In this document: piece after piece, positions 54,476 through 64,000 of the stretch
How positions within the stretch are numbered: the first letter of the stretch is position 1
Layout: every line of letters starts with the position of its first letter
Assembly: GCA_046350555.1 (NCBI GenBank)
Contig: JAXMAF010000006.1
Span: forward strand, 1-64,000
From: JAXMAF01 sp046350555
Lineage (GTDB): Bacteria > Planctomycetota > Phycisphaerae > Phycisphaerales > SM1A02
Reading direction: 5' to 3'
DNA length: 64,000 nt
Translations under genes and position numbers: made by a program
Notes under the pieces: generated by a model
Database searches by the model: none
What the model was told of the DNA's origin: nothing
Seen by the model: the letters and a program-made list of their open reading frames with translations, nothing else

Positions 54476-55223
54476 CGATGGCGCGGTCGACGACGCCGGC
54501 GTCGGCGAAGCCGCGGGCGCGCAGGATGCACGCGTCGCAACGGCCACACGCGGCGCCGCGCGGGCCCGGGTCGTAGCAGGTGTGGGTCAGCGCAAAGTCG
54601 ACGCCCAGCTCGAGTCCGGCGCGGACGATGTCGCGCTTGGACATGCGCAGCAGCGGCGCCTGCACCCGGAAGTGCGGCTTGCGATGCGCGGCGGCGTCCA
54701 CCACGCCGGCACGCGTCGCGAGGTTCGCCACGCGCTCGAACGCCTGGATGAACGGCGGTCGACAGTCGGGATATCCCGAGTAGTCGACGGCGTTGACCCC
54801 GATGAAAAGGTCGCCCGCGCCGCACGCCTCGGCGAGCCCGAGCGCGCAGCTCAGGAAGATGCAGTTGCGGGCGGGCACGTACGTGGGCGGAATCGAGGAC
54901 GCACGCTCCGCGACCTTCGCCGCGCGCGACGGGCGACTGAGCGGTCCCGTCCCGCGCTTCGGCACCTCGATGGCGTCGTCGGTCAGCGCCGACCCTCCGA
55001 AGGCCCGCAGGTCGAGCCGGAGCACCACGTGTCGCGCCGCGCCGAGCGCCTTGGCCACCCGCCGCGCCGCGTGCAGCTCGTACCGATGCCGCTGCCCGTA
55101 GTCGAAGCTGAGCGCGTGGCACGCGAACCCCGAGCGACGGGCGATGGCGAGCACGACCGCGGAGTCCATGCCGCCGGAGAGGAGCACGACCGCTGATGGA
55201 GGGACGGAGGGTGCGCGCCGCAT
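54453..55223 (-). CDS. queC: 7-cyano-7-deazaguanine synthase QueC
   Basis: This 256-residue enzyme makes preQ0 on the way to queuosine. The PP-loop is VVLLSGGMDSAVVLAIARR, followed by ALSFDYGQRHRYEL, YVPARNCIFLSCAL and IGVNAVDYSGYPDCR. The zinc-binding Cys cluster CYDPGPRGAACGRCDACILR lies near the C-terminus. Start 55223 gives the usual family length. The last few residues are encoded by the heptanucleotide repeat, so the repeat has replaced the original end. Other queuosine genes are not in the window. Confidence 0.93.
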   Translation of the reverse strand: MRRAPSVPPSAVVLLSGGMDSAVVLAIARRSGFACHALSFDYGQRHRYELHAARRVAKALGAARHVVLRLDLRAFGGSALTDDAIEVPKRGTGPLSRPSRAAKVAERASSIPPTYVPARNCIFLSCALGLAEACGAGDLFIGVNAVDYSGYPDCRPPFIQAFERVANLATRAGVVDAAAHRKPHFRVQAPLLRMSKRDIVRAGLELGVDFALTHTCYDPGPRGAACGRCDACILRARGFADAGVVDRAIARRHSNQ

Positions 55224-55331
55224 CGACGCATGGTAATGATGCGCCGCTTCGACAGGGTCGCCTGGCAAGGCCGGCGCCGCCGCGGGCGCCGCACGTCGGT
55301 GGAGCCGGGGGCCTCGTGCCATGCCGGCGTC

Positions 55332-56264
<933 letters not shown>

Positions 56265-56465
56265 GAAGAGGATGATCATACGGGAGCGGCGCGGGGATCG
56301 TGGTTCGCGGAATGGGCGCTTCAGCCCACATGGGTGCGCTGCGGCGGTACGCTTCCGAAGTTCCCGGCGTGCACGCCGCTGCGCGGGAGGCACAGCGCGG
56401 CACCGACGCCAACCGGAAGCACCGATCCCATCGTCAACCTCACCCGCTCGAACGTCTCCACCAGC

Positions 56466-57299
56466 GTGCACTGCCGGCAATGCGGCTACGACCTCAAGGG
56501 TCTCGCCGCGACGGGCCGGTGTCCCGAATGCGGCCTCGCGATCGTCGAGACGCTCACGCAGCTCGTGGATCCCGCAGCCAGCCGCCTGCCTCGGCTGCGC
56601 GATCCCCGCGGCACCGGAACGGGGCTGGTGGGTCTCGCGGCGACGCACCTGGTCGCAGCCACGCTCGTGATCGTCCCGCGCGCGGCGGGCGGCATCGAGC
56701 TCGTCTTCGGCCGGGCCGCATCGCCGCTGCGCTGGCTTCCCCTCCCGCCGCGGGCGCTCGCGGCGATCGTCGGCCTCAGCGCGCTCTTCTGGCTCTACCT
56801 CATCGCCCGCGCACCGGCGGAGGAACCCACCCGCGAGGCGCGACGCCATGTGCGCTGGATGGTGCGCGGCCAACTCTGGTGGTCGCTCACCGTCGCCCTT
56901 CCGGTGCTGGCGGCGCGGCTGGGCGTGACCGAGCGAGCGCTGGTCGCCCCGCTCGAGGCGTTCTCGGTTCCTGGCGCCGTGGCGGCGTTCATGGGGCTCC
57001 GCGGCCTGCTCAAGATCATCGGGCTCCGCTCCCGCGCGTATCGCACGGCGCGCGGCGGACGGCAGAGCATCGACGCGCTGGTCGGCGCCATCGTCGCGGG
57101 CGCCACCGGCAACCTGGTCAACGCGTTCGGCATCTGGAAGAGTGTTCCGTGGCTCGAGGCGGTCGGTGCGACGATCTTCGGCGCCAGCACGCTGCTGCTG
57201 CTGCTCGGACTGGTCTACCTGCTCGTGAACTGCTGGTGGATCCGTTCGTCACTCCGCAAGCCGCCGCCGACCTGGGACGAACTGCTGACGCCCGTGTGA
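56466..57299 (+). CDS. Membrane protein with N-terminal zinc-knuckle motif
   Basis: This is a protein of about 277 residues. CRQCGYDLKG...CPECGLAIVE at the very N-terminus has two Cys pairs spaced for zinc. Five or six hydrophobic segments follow, among them ATHLVAATLVIV, ALAAIVGLSALFWLYLIA and TLLLLLGLVYLLVNCWW. This is the Phycisphaerae-type arrangement also seen in reverse order at 3841. No ATG lies close upstream, and GTG 56466 is taken as start with low certainty. Its function is unknown. The following 57300-57780 holds no supported gene. Confidence 0.7.
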   Translation: MHCRQCGYDLKGLAATGRCPECGLAIVETLTQLVDPAASRLPRLRDPRGTGTGLVGLAATHLVAATLVIVPRAAGGIELVFGRAASPLRWLPLPPRALAAIVGLSALFWLYLIARAPAEEPTREARRHVRWMVRGQLWWSLTVALPVLAARLGVTERALVAPLEAFSVPGAVAAFMGLRGLLKIIGLRSRAYRTARGGRQSIDALVGAIVAGATGNLVNAFGIWKSVPWLEAVGATIFGASTLLLLLGLVYLLVNCWWIRSSLRKPPPTWDELLTPV

Positions 57300-57804
57300 C
57301 CCGTGCGGCCATCGACGCCGCGATCCGTCGGTCATTGCGCGTCGCGTCGTCGCGCCACATCTCGGCAAGTCGACCGGCCACGGGATCCAACGACGCGGTT
57401 GGCTGCCAATCCGGCAGGGAACCCCTCGTGTCGCGATCGCTGTGATCGGTGCCGTGGGCGCGAAGCCGGTTGCCCATCCGGCTCCGTCCAGTTGTCGTCG
57501 TCGACGCCGGAAGTCGCGACGCGGCCTCGATCGCTGCGCATCGGCTCCGCCGCACGCTCAGGCCGACGTTCCACCGATCTCGACGGCGAGCCCGGAGCCG
57601 TGCCTCGAGTGAACGACGCGGAGGCTCTGCGGCCTCGTCCAGAATTGCGTCGACTGGCATCCCGTTTGATGCCGTTCTCCCGTGGCGGGCGTCGCCAGTC
57701 GCGCGGTCGCCGCCGACGTCAATCTCGGTCTCCGACATCGGACTTCGATCGTCACCTCGTCGAATCCCCATTCCACCCCTATTCAGTTCGGGAGAAGCAA
57801 GCCC

Positions 57805-59496
57805 ATGGCCGTGAAGGAACTCGCCTTCGACATCGACGCCCGCAAGGCGCTGCTCGCAGGCGTCGAGAAGCTCGCGTCCGCCGTCAAGAGCACGCTCGGT
57901 CCGCGCGGCCGCAGCGCCGTGATCGACAAGAGCTGGGGTGGCCCGACCGTCACCAAGGACGGCGTGACCGTGGCCGAGGAGATCGAGCTGCGGAACAAGG
58001 TCGAGAACATGGGCGCCCAGCTCGTGAAGCAGGCCGCGTCGAAGACGAGCGACGACGCCGGCGACGGAACCACGACCGCGACGGTTCTCGCCGAGGCGCT
58101 CTTCCGCTCGGGCCTGCGGTACATCACGGCCGGCGCCGAGGCCAACGCGCTCGTCCGGGGCATGCGCAGGGGCGTCGACGCGGTCGTCGAGCACATCGGC
58201 ACGTCGAGCAAGCCGGTCGCGAACAACATCGCCGCCGTCGCGACCATCTCCGCGAACAACGACGCCGAGATCGGCAAGATCATGGCCGACGCGTTCGAGA
58301 AGGTCGGCAAGGACGGCGTCATCACGGTCGAGGAGGGCAAGGGGCTCGAGACGTACGTCGACGTCGTCGAAGGCATGCAGTTCGATCGCGGCTTCCTCTC
58401 GCCCAACTTCGTCACCAACCCCGACGAGATGACGTGCGAGCTGGAGAAGTGCCTCGTGCTCGTCCACGAGGACAAGATCGATTCGCTGACCAAGCTCGTG
58501 CCCTTCCTCGAGAAGGTGATGGAGTCGCGCAAGCCGCTGCTCATCATCGCCGAGGATGTCACGGGCGAGGCGCTGAGCACGCTGGTCATCAACAAGCTGC
58601 GCGGCGTGCTGAACGTCTGCGCGGTGAAGGCTCCCGGATACGGCGACCGCCGCAAGGCGATGCTCGAGGACATCGCGGTGCTCACCGGCGCACACGCGAT
58701 CATGAAGGATCTCGGCGTCGAGCTCGACAAGGTCTCGCTCAGCCAGCTCGGCCAGGCGAAGAAGGTCGAGGTCAGCGCCGACAACACGACGATCATCGAG
58801 GGCGCCGGCAGCAGCAAGGAGATCAAGGCGCGAATCGAGCAGATCCGCGCCGAGATCGCCGTGACCGACAGCGACTACGACCGCGAGAAGCTCCAGGAGC
58901 GGCTCGCCAAGCTCGCCGGCGGCGTCGCGCAGATCAAGGTCGGCGCCGGAAGCGAGGCCGAGCTCAAGGAGAAGAAGGCCCGCGTCGAGGATGCGCTCCA
59001 TGCGACCCGCGCCGCCGTCGAGGAGGGCATCGTCGCAGGCGGCGGCGTGAGCTTCCTCCGCGCGATCCCGTCCCTCGACCAGGCCCGCCGGCGGTGCGTC
59101 AACGACGACGAGCGACATGGCGTCGCCATCGTCGAGGAGGCCCTGACCGTTCCCCTGCGCACCATCGCCGACAACGCCGGCGAGAAGGGCACCGTCGTCG
59201 TCGCCAAGGTGCGCGAGCTCAACGGCGCACACGGCTTCAACGCCCTCACCCGCGAGTACACCGACCTCATCAAGGCAGGCGTGATCACGCCCGCCAAGGT
59301 CGACAAGACCGCCCTCCGCAACGCCGCAAGCGTCGCGGGACTGCTGCTCACCGCCGATTGCATCATCACCGAGAAGCCCAAGGACAAGGACGATCACGCG
59401 GGCCATGACCACGGCCACGGCGGCGGCATGGGTGGCATGGGTGGCGGCATGCCGGGCATGGGCGGCATGGGCGGGATGGGCGGGATGGGATTCTGA
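57805..59496 (+). CDS. groL: Chaperonin GroEL, copy 1 (with GGM tail)
   Basis: This 563-residue 60-kDa chaperonin has the family signature segments STLGPRGRSAVIDKSWGGPT, GDGTTTATVLAEAL (ATP site), VVEGMQFDRGFLSPNFVTNP (apical domain), AVKAPGYGDRRKAMLEDIAV and AAVEEGIVAGGGVSFLRAIP. The C-terminus is the glycine/methionine tail MGGMGGGMPGMGGMGGMGGM, which lines the folding chamber. GGGAGAAG lies about 9 bases before the ATG. No CIRCE operator is visible upstream. groES follows after repeats. Confidence 0.96.
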   Translation: MAVKELAFDIDARKALLAGVEKLASAVKSTLGPRGRSAVIDKSWGGPTVTKDGVTVAEEIELRNKVENMGAQLVKQAASKTSDDAGDGTTTATVLAEALFRSGLRYITAGAEANALVRGMRRGVDAVVEHIGTSSKPVANNIAAVATISANNDAEIGKIMADAFEKVGKDGVITVEEGKGLETYVDVVEGMQFDRGFLSPNFVTNPDEMTCELEKCLVLVHEDKIDSLTKLVPFLEKVMESRKPLLIIAEDVTGEALSTLVINKLRGVLNVCAVKAPGYGDRRKAMLEDIAVLTGAHAIMKDLGVELDKVSLSQLGQAKKVEVSADNTTIIEGAGSSKEIKARIEQIRAEIAVTDSDYDREKLQERLAKLAGGVAQIKVGAGSEAELKEKKARVEDALHATRAAVEEGIVAGGGVSFLRAIPSLDQARRRCVNDDERHGVAIVEEALTVPLRTIADNAGEKGTVVVAKVRELNGAHGFNALTREYTDLIKAGVITPAKVDKTALRNAASVAGLLLTADCIITEKPKDKDDHAGHDHGHGGGMGGMGGGMPGMGGMGGMGGMGF

Positions 59497-59929
59497 GTCA
59501 AGGAATCAGGAATCAGGAATTCGGAGTCGGAGACGCCGTCCGACCACCGGCGCGCACGTGGGATGTCGATGCCGGCATCGGCGCGGAGCGCCGACCCCGA
59601 CCACCACTTGAGTCCCCGACTCCTGATTCCGAACTCCTGACTCCCGACACCCTACTTTCTTCACCGTTGCTGTGATTGCCGAGCGTTTGCGAACCATGCG
59701 GAATTCGGAATCAGGAATTCGGAGTCGGAGACGCCGTCCGACCACCAGCGCGAACGTGCGATGTCAACATCAGCTTTGGCGCGGAGCGCCGACCTCGACC
59801 ACCACTTGAGTCCCCGATTCCTAACTCCTAACTCCTAATTCCTAACTCGTCGCCTGCGTGTCCGACCACCCCACGACCCCAACGCACGGGCCAGCAAACC
59901 AAACACTTCAGCATCGGAGCGAACTCCTC

Positions 59930-60223
59930 ATGTCCACCGTCCGACCCCTCGAAGATCGCGTCCTCGTCAAGCCCCTCGACCCGGAGACCAAGACCTCGTC
60001 TGGCCTCTATCTGCCTGAGACCGCGAAGGAGCGGCCCATGCAGGGCAAGGTGGTCGCCGTCGGTCCAGGCAAGATGCTCGACAACGGCAAGCGTTCCACG
60101 CCGACCGTGAAGAACGGCGACACCGTCGTCTTCGCCAAGTACGCCGGCACCGAAGTCGAGATTAAGACCGTCAAGCATCTGATCATGCGCGAGAGCGAGC
60201 TGTTGGGGCTCATTGAACGTTGA
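59930..60223 (+). CDS. groS: Co-chaperonin GroES
   Basis: This 97-residue protein caps the GroEL ring. It reads VRPLEDRVLVKPLDPETKTS, then GLYLPETAKERPMQGKVVAV (mobile loop region and roof), VKNGDTVVFAKYAGTEVEIK and KHLIMRESELLGLIE, all as in the family. ATG 59930 has no clear ribosome-binding site. An open frame upstream to 59858 is rejected as repeat-derived. Placed between two GroELs, it can serve either. Confidence 0.96.
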   Translation: MSTVRPLEDRVLVKPLDPETKTSSGLYLPETAKERPMQGKVVAVGPGKMLDNGKRSTPTVKNGDTVVFAKYAGTEVEIKTVKHLIMRESELLGLIER

Positions 60224-60359
60224 GCGGTTACTGTGATTGCCAAGCGTTTGCGAACCACGAGGAGTTTGGAATTGGGAAATAGGAGTCGGAGACGCCGTCC
60301 GACCACCGGGGCGCACATGGGATGTCGACGCGAGCTTCGGCAGGGTCGGCGAACTCCTC

Positions 60360-60655
60360 ATGTCCACCGTCCGACCCCTCGAAGATCGTCCTCATCAAGC
60401 CCCTCGACCCGGAGACCAAGACCTCGTCTGGCCTCTATCTGCCTGAGACCGCGAAGGAGCGGCCCATGCAGGGCAAGGTGGTCGCCGTCGGTCCAGGGCA
60501 AGATGCTCGACAACGGCAAACGTTCCACGCCGACCGTGAAGAACGGCGACACCGGTCGCGTCTTCGCCAAAGTACGCCAGCACCGAAGTCGAGATTAAGA
60601 CCGTCAAGCATCTGATCATGCGCGAGAGCGGGCTGTTGAAACCATTGAACGTTGA
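60360..60655 (+). pseudogene. groS: Decayed tandem duplicate of groES
   Basis: This is a copy of 59930-60223 shifted by 430 bases. The upstream GCGAACTCC and the downstream repeat are copied as well. Differences include a 2-base loss at GATCGTCCTCATC, an extra G at CCAGGGC, a 3-base gain at CACCGGTCGCGTC, an extra A at GCCAAAG, and a few substitutions. The frame is lost after about 10 codons. It is either a recent duplication that has decayed or an unpolished assembly duplicate. Confidence 0.85.
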
Positions 60656-61292
60656 GCCGGTTACTGTGATTTGCCAAGCGTTTGCGAACCACGGAGTTTG
60701 GAATTGGGAATACGTCGGAGACGCCGTCCGACCACCGGGGCGCACATGGGATGTCGACGCGAGCTTCGGCAGGGTCGGCGCGGAGCGCCGACCTCGACCA
60801 CCACTTGAGTCCCCGACTCCTGATTCCGAGCTCCTGACTCCCGACACCCAACTTCCTTCGCCGTCGCTGTGATTGCCGAGCGTTTGCGAGCCACGAGGAG
60901 TTTGGAATTAGGAAATAGGAGTCGGAGACGCCGTCCGACCACCAACGCGCACCGTGGGATGTCAACATCAGCTTCGGCGCGGGCGACCTCGACCTGCACT
61001 TGAGTCCCCGACACCTGATTCCGAACTCCTGACTCCGACACCCTACTTTCTTCGCCGTCCCTGTGATTGCCGAGCGTTTGCGAACCATGCGGAATTCGGA
61101 ATCAGGAATTCGGAGTCGGAGACGCCGTCCGACCACCAGCGTGCACGTGGGATGTCGACGCCAGCCTCGGCGCGGAGCGCCGACCTCGACCACCACTTGA
61201 GTCCCCGACTCCTGATTCCGAACTCCTGATTCCGAACTCCCGACTCCGGCACCCAACTTCCTTCGCCCCCCCGCCATCGAACTTCCCCAACC

Positions 61293-62906
<1,614 letters not shown>

Positions 62907-62924
62907 GCAAGAGAGCGATACCAA

Positions 62925-63014
62925 GAACCAGGATTTAGGAATTAGGAATCGGGGACGCCGTCCGATGGACCGCAACGCTTCTGGTTACTAGTTACTAGTT
63001 ACTGGTTCCTGGTC
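62925..63014. repeat. Heptanucleotide repeat between groEL2 and dnaJ
   Basis: Units GGATTTA, GGAATTA, GGAATCG are followed by GGGACGCCGTCCGATGG, and then TGGTTAC, TAGTTAC, TAGTTAC, TGGTTCC. It has the same layout as the blocks at 50770 and 54342. Confidence 0.85.
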
Positions 63015-63065
63015 CGCCGTCTGCGCGGCGGTGTCCGATCCTTCATAGCCAGCCAACGACCGGCG

Positions 63066-64000
63066 ATGCCCACCACGCGCGACTATTACGAGATCCTCTC
63101 CGTCGAGCGCAACGCCGACGGCGAGGAGATCAAGCGCTCGTATCGACGGCTGGCCATGAAGTTCCACCCGGACCGCAATCCGGGCGACGCCGATGCGGAG
63201 CTCAGGTTCAAGGAGGCCGCGGAGGCGTACGAGGTCCTGTCGAACCCCGAGAAACGGGCTCGCTACGACAAGCACGGCCACGCCGGGCTGCGCCAGACGC
63301 CGGGCCACGACTTCAGCCGGATGCATGTCGAGGACATCTTCTCGATGTTCAACGACATCTTCGGCGGCACGTTCGGAGGCGCCGCCCGCGGGCGCGCCGG
63401 AACGCCGCGCGGCTACGACCTCGAGACCGAGATCGAGATCACGCTCGACGAGGTCCTGCGCGGCTGCGAGCGCGATGTCGAGTTCAAGCGGCTCGACGTC
63501 TGCCAGACGTGCGGAGGCAACGGCGCGAAGCCCGGCATCGCGCCCATCCGCTGCCCGACGTGCGGCGGTCAGGGGCAGGTGCAGCAGGCGGGTCTGGGCG
63601 GCATGTTCCGGATGGTGACGACGTGCCCGAACTGCCGCGGACGGCGCACCGTCATCACGGAGCATTGTCCCGACTGCCGCGGCGCCGGTCGCGTCTCGAT
63701 GAAGCGGTCGCTCCTGGTGCGCGTTCCGGTGGGAATCCAGGATGGGCAGGTGATCCGGCTCACCGGCGAAGGCGAGCCGCCGCCCATCGAGATGAGCCCC
63801 TCCGGCGACGGCATGCGCGGCGACCTGCATGTCGTCGTCCGCGTCGCGGAGCACGAGCGCTTCGATCGCAACGGCGACGACCTGGTCCTGGTGGTGCCCG
63901 TCGCCTTCCCGCAGCTCGCCCTGGGCGCCACGATCGAGGTCGACGGCCTCGACGGCAAGGCGACGTTCGAGGTCCCGCCAGGCACCCAGCATGCCGCGAA
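63066..64000 (+). CDS. dnaJ: Chaperone DnaJ, 3' end cut by window
   Basis: 311 residues are visible. The J domain opens RDYYEILSVERNADGEEIKR and contains the HPD motif in FHPDRNPGD, which stimulates DnaK ATPase. A short Gly/Phe-type linker (DIFGGTFGGAARGRAGTPRG) follows. The zinc-finger domain has four Cys pairs: CQTCGGNG, CPTCGGQG, CPNCRGRR (third repeat with altered ending) and CPDCRGAG. The C-terminal substrate-binding domain begins LVRVPVGIQDGQVIRLTGEG. The start at 63066 is the family N-terminus. It completes a chaperone cluster with two GroELs and GroES. Confidence 0.95.
   Translation, partial: MPTTRDYYEILSVERNADGEEIKRSYRRLAMKFHPDRNPGDADAELRFKEAAEAYEVLSNPEKRARYDKHGHAGLRQTPGHDFSRMHVEDIFSMFNDIFGGTFGGAARGRAGTPRGYDLETEIEITLDEVLRGCERDVEFKRLDVCQTCGGNGAKPGIAPIRCPTCGGQGQVQQAGLGGMFRMVTTCPNCRGRRTVITEHCPDCRGAGRVSMKRSLLVRVPVGIQDGQVIRLTGEGEPPPIEMSPSGDGMRGDLHVVVRVAEHERFDRNGDDLVLVVPVAFPQLALGATIEVDGLDGKATFEVPPGTQHAA

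Larger units (their letters stand above)
59499..61275. repeat. Six-fold ~190-bp heptad-based repeat block around groES
   Basis: Each unit contains GGAATCAGGAATTCGGAGTC, GACGCCGTCCGACCA, a GCGCACGTGGGATGTCGACG stretch, GGCGCGGAGCGCCGACCTCG, CTTGAGTCCCCGACTCCTGA and TGTGATTGCCGAGCGTTTGC. Units lie near 59505, 59700, 60262, 60690, 60890 and 61090, interrupted by groES and its decayed copy. The start and end of each unit are inverted copies of the same 7-base-periodic sequence. The bases 59851-59929 before groES contain no other feature. Confidence 0.85.

Noticed and set aside
57300..57804. CIRCE heat-shock operator before groEL1
   Set aside because: I looked for TTAGCACTC-N9-GAGTGCTAA and close variants and found none here or before groES and groEL2.

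Overview
The window is GC-rich, tightly packed bacterial DNA that looks like a planctomycete, most likely Phycisphaerae. The evidence is: short membrane proteins with a CxxCGYDL...CPECG knuckle (3841, 56466); secreted proteins with dockerin-like EF-hand pairs (1242, 23392, 48865); a Ser/Thr kinase anchored by a C-terminal helix; two GroELs around one GroES; and LPS genes. This placement comes from gene content only. No rRNA is present, and one tRNA was found.

Layout. 0-7.2 kb: a truncated cytochrome c, a secreted thrombospondin-type-3 protein, and a PadR regulator overlapping a membrane-anchored SLBB-like protein. 7.3-14.3 kb: tRNA-Ser, a Tat-exported alkaline phosphatase, and a sugar ABC transporter (permease, frameshifted ATPase, binding lipoprotein) divergent from rhamnose mutarotase, which suggests a rhamnose-type substrate. 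14.4-21.1 kb: a Cache-HAMP-SpoIIE phosphatase, a P-loop protein, truA, and a coding stretch disrupted by frameshifts. 21.2-25.3 kb: a PIG-L deacetylase, dut, a Bcp peroxiredoxin, a small dockerin protein and a beta-propeller protein. 25.6-33.0 kb: an oligopeptide-type ABC operon with one ATPase, three permeases and one binding protein. 33.3-38.3 kb: an envelope protein of unknown role, a probable anti-sigma factor, an ECF sigma factor, dnaB and an HU-like protein. 38.5-44.1 kb: a minus-strand LPS cluster (GT9 heptosyltransferase, maf, membrane protein, lpxK, hldE), of which maf and lpxK are frameshifted. 44.4-47.6 kb: the kinase, a VapBC toxin-antitoxin locus whose toxin gene is split by a 236-bp palindrome-ended element, and an AhpD-like protein. 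47.7-51.4 kb: a mosaic of palindromic elements and IS110 remnants around a secreted dockerin protein. 51.4-57.3 kb: gyrB, queC, a MoxR ATPase and a zinc-knuckle membrane protein. 57.8-64 kb: groEL1, groES, a decayed groES copy, groEL2 and dnaJ (cut by the window end).

Intergenic DNA is rich in repeats of three kinds: a CCGCGGAGGGCCGCGGA-type family, 7-bp (heptanucleotide) tandem repeats, and several unrelated elements with inverted ends. The clearest disruption is the element in vapC: deleting exactly 236 bp restores a normal-length PIN-domain toxin. Clusters of single-base indels in rbsA-like, post-truA, maf and lpxK reading frames may be consensus errors or real decay, and the sequence alone cannot decide.
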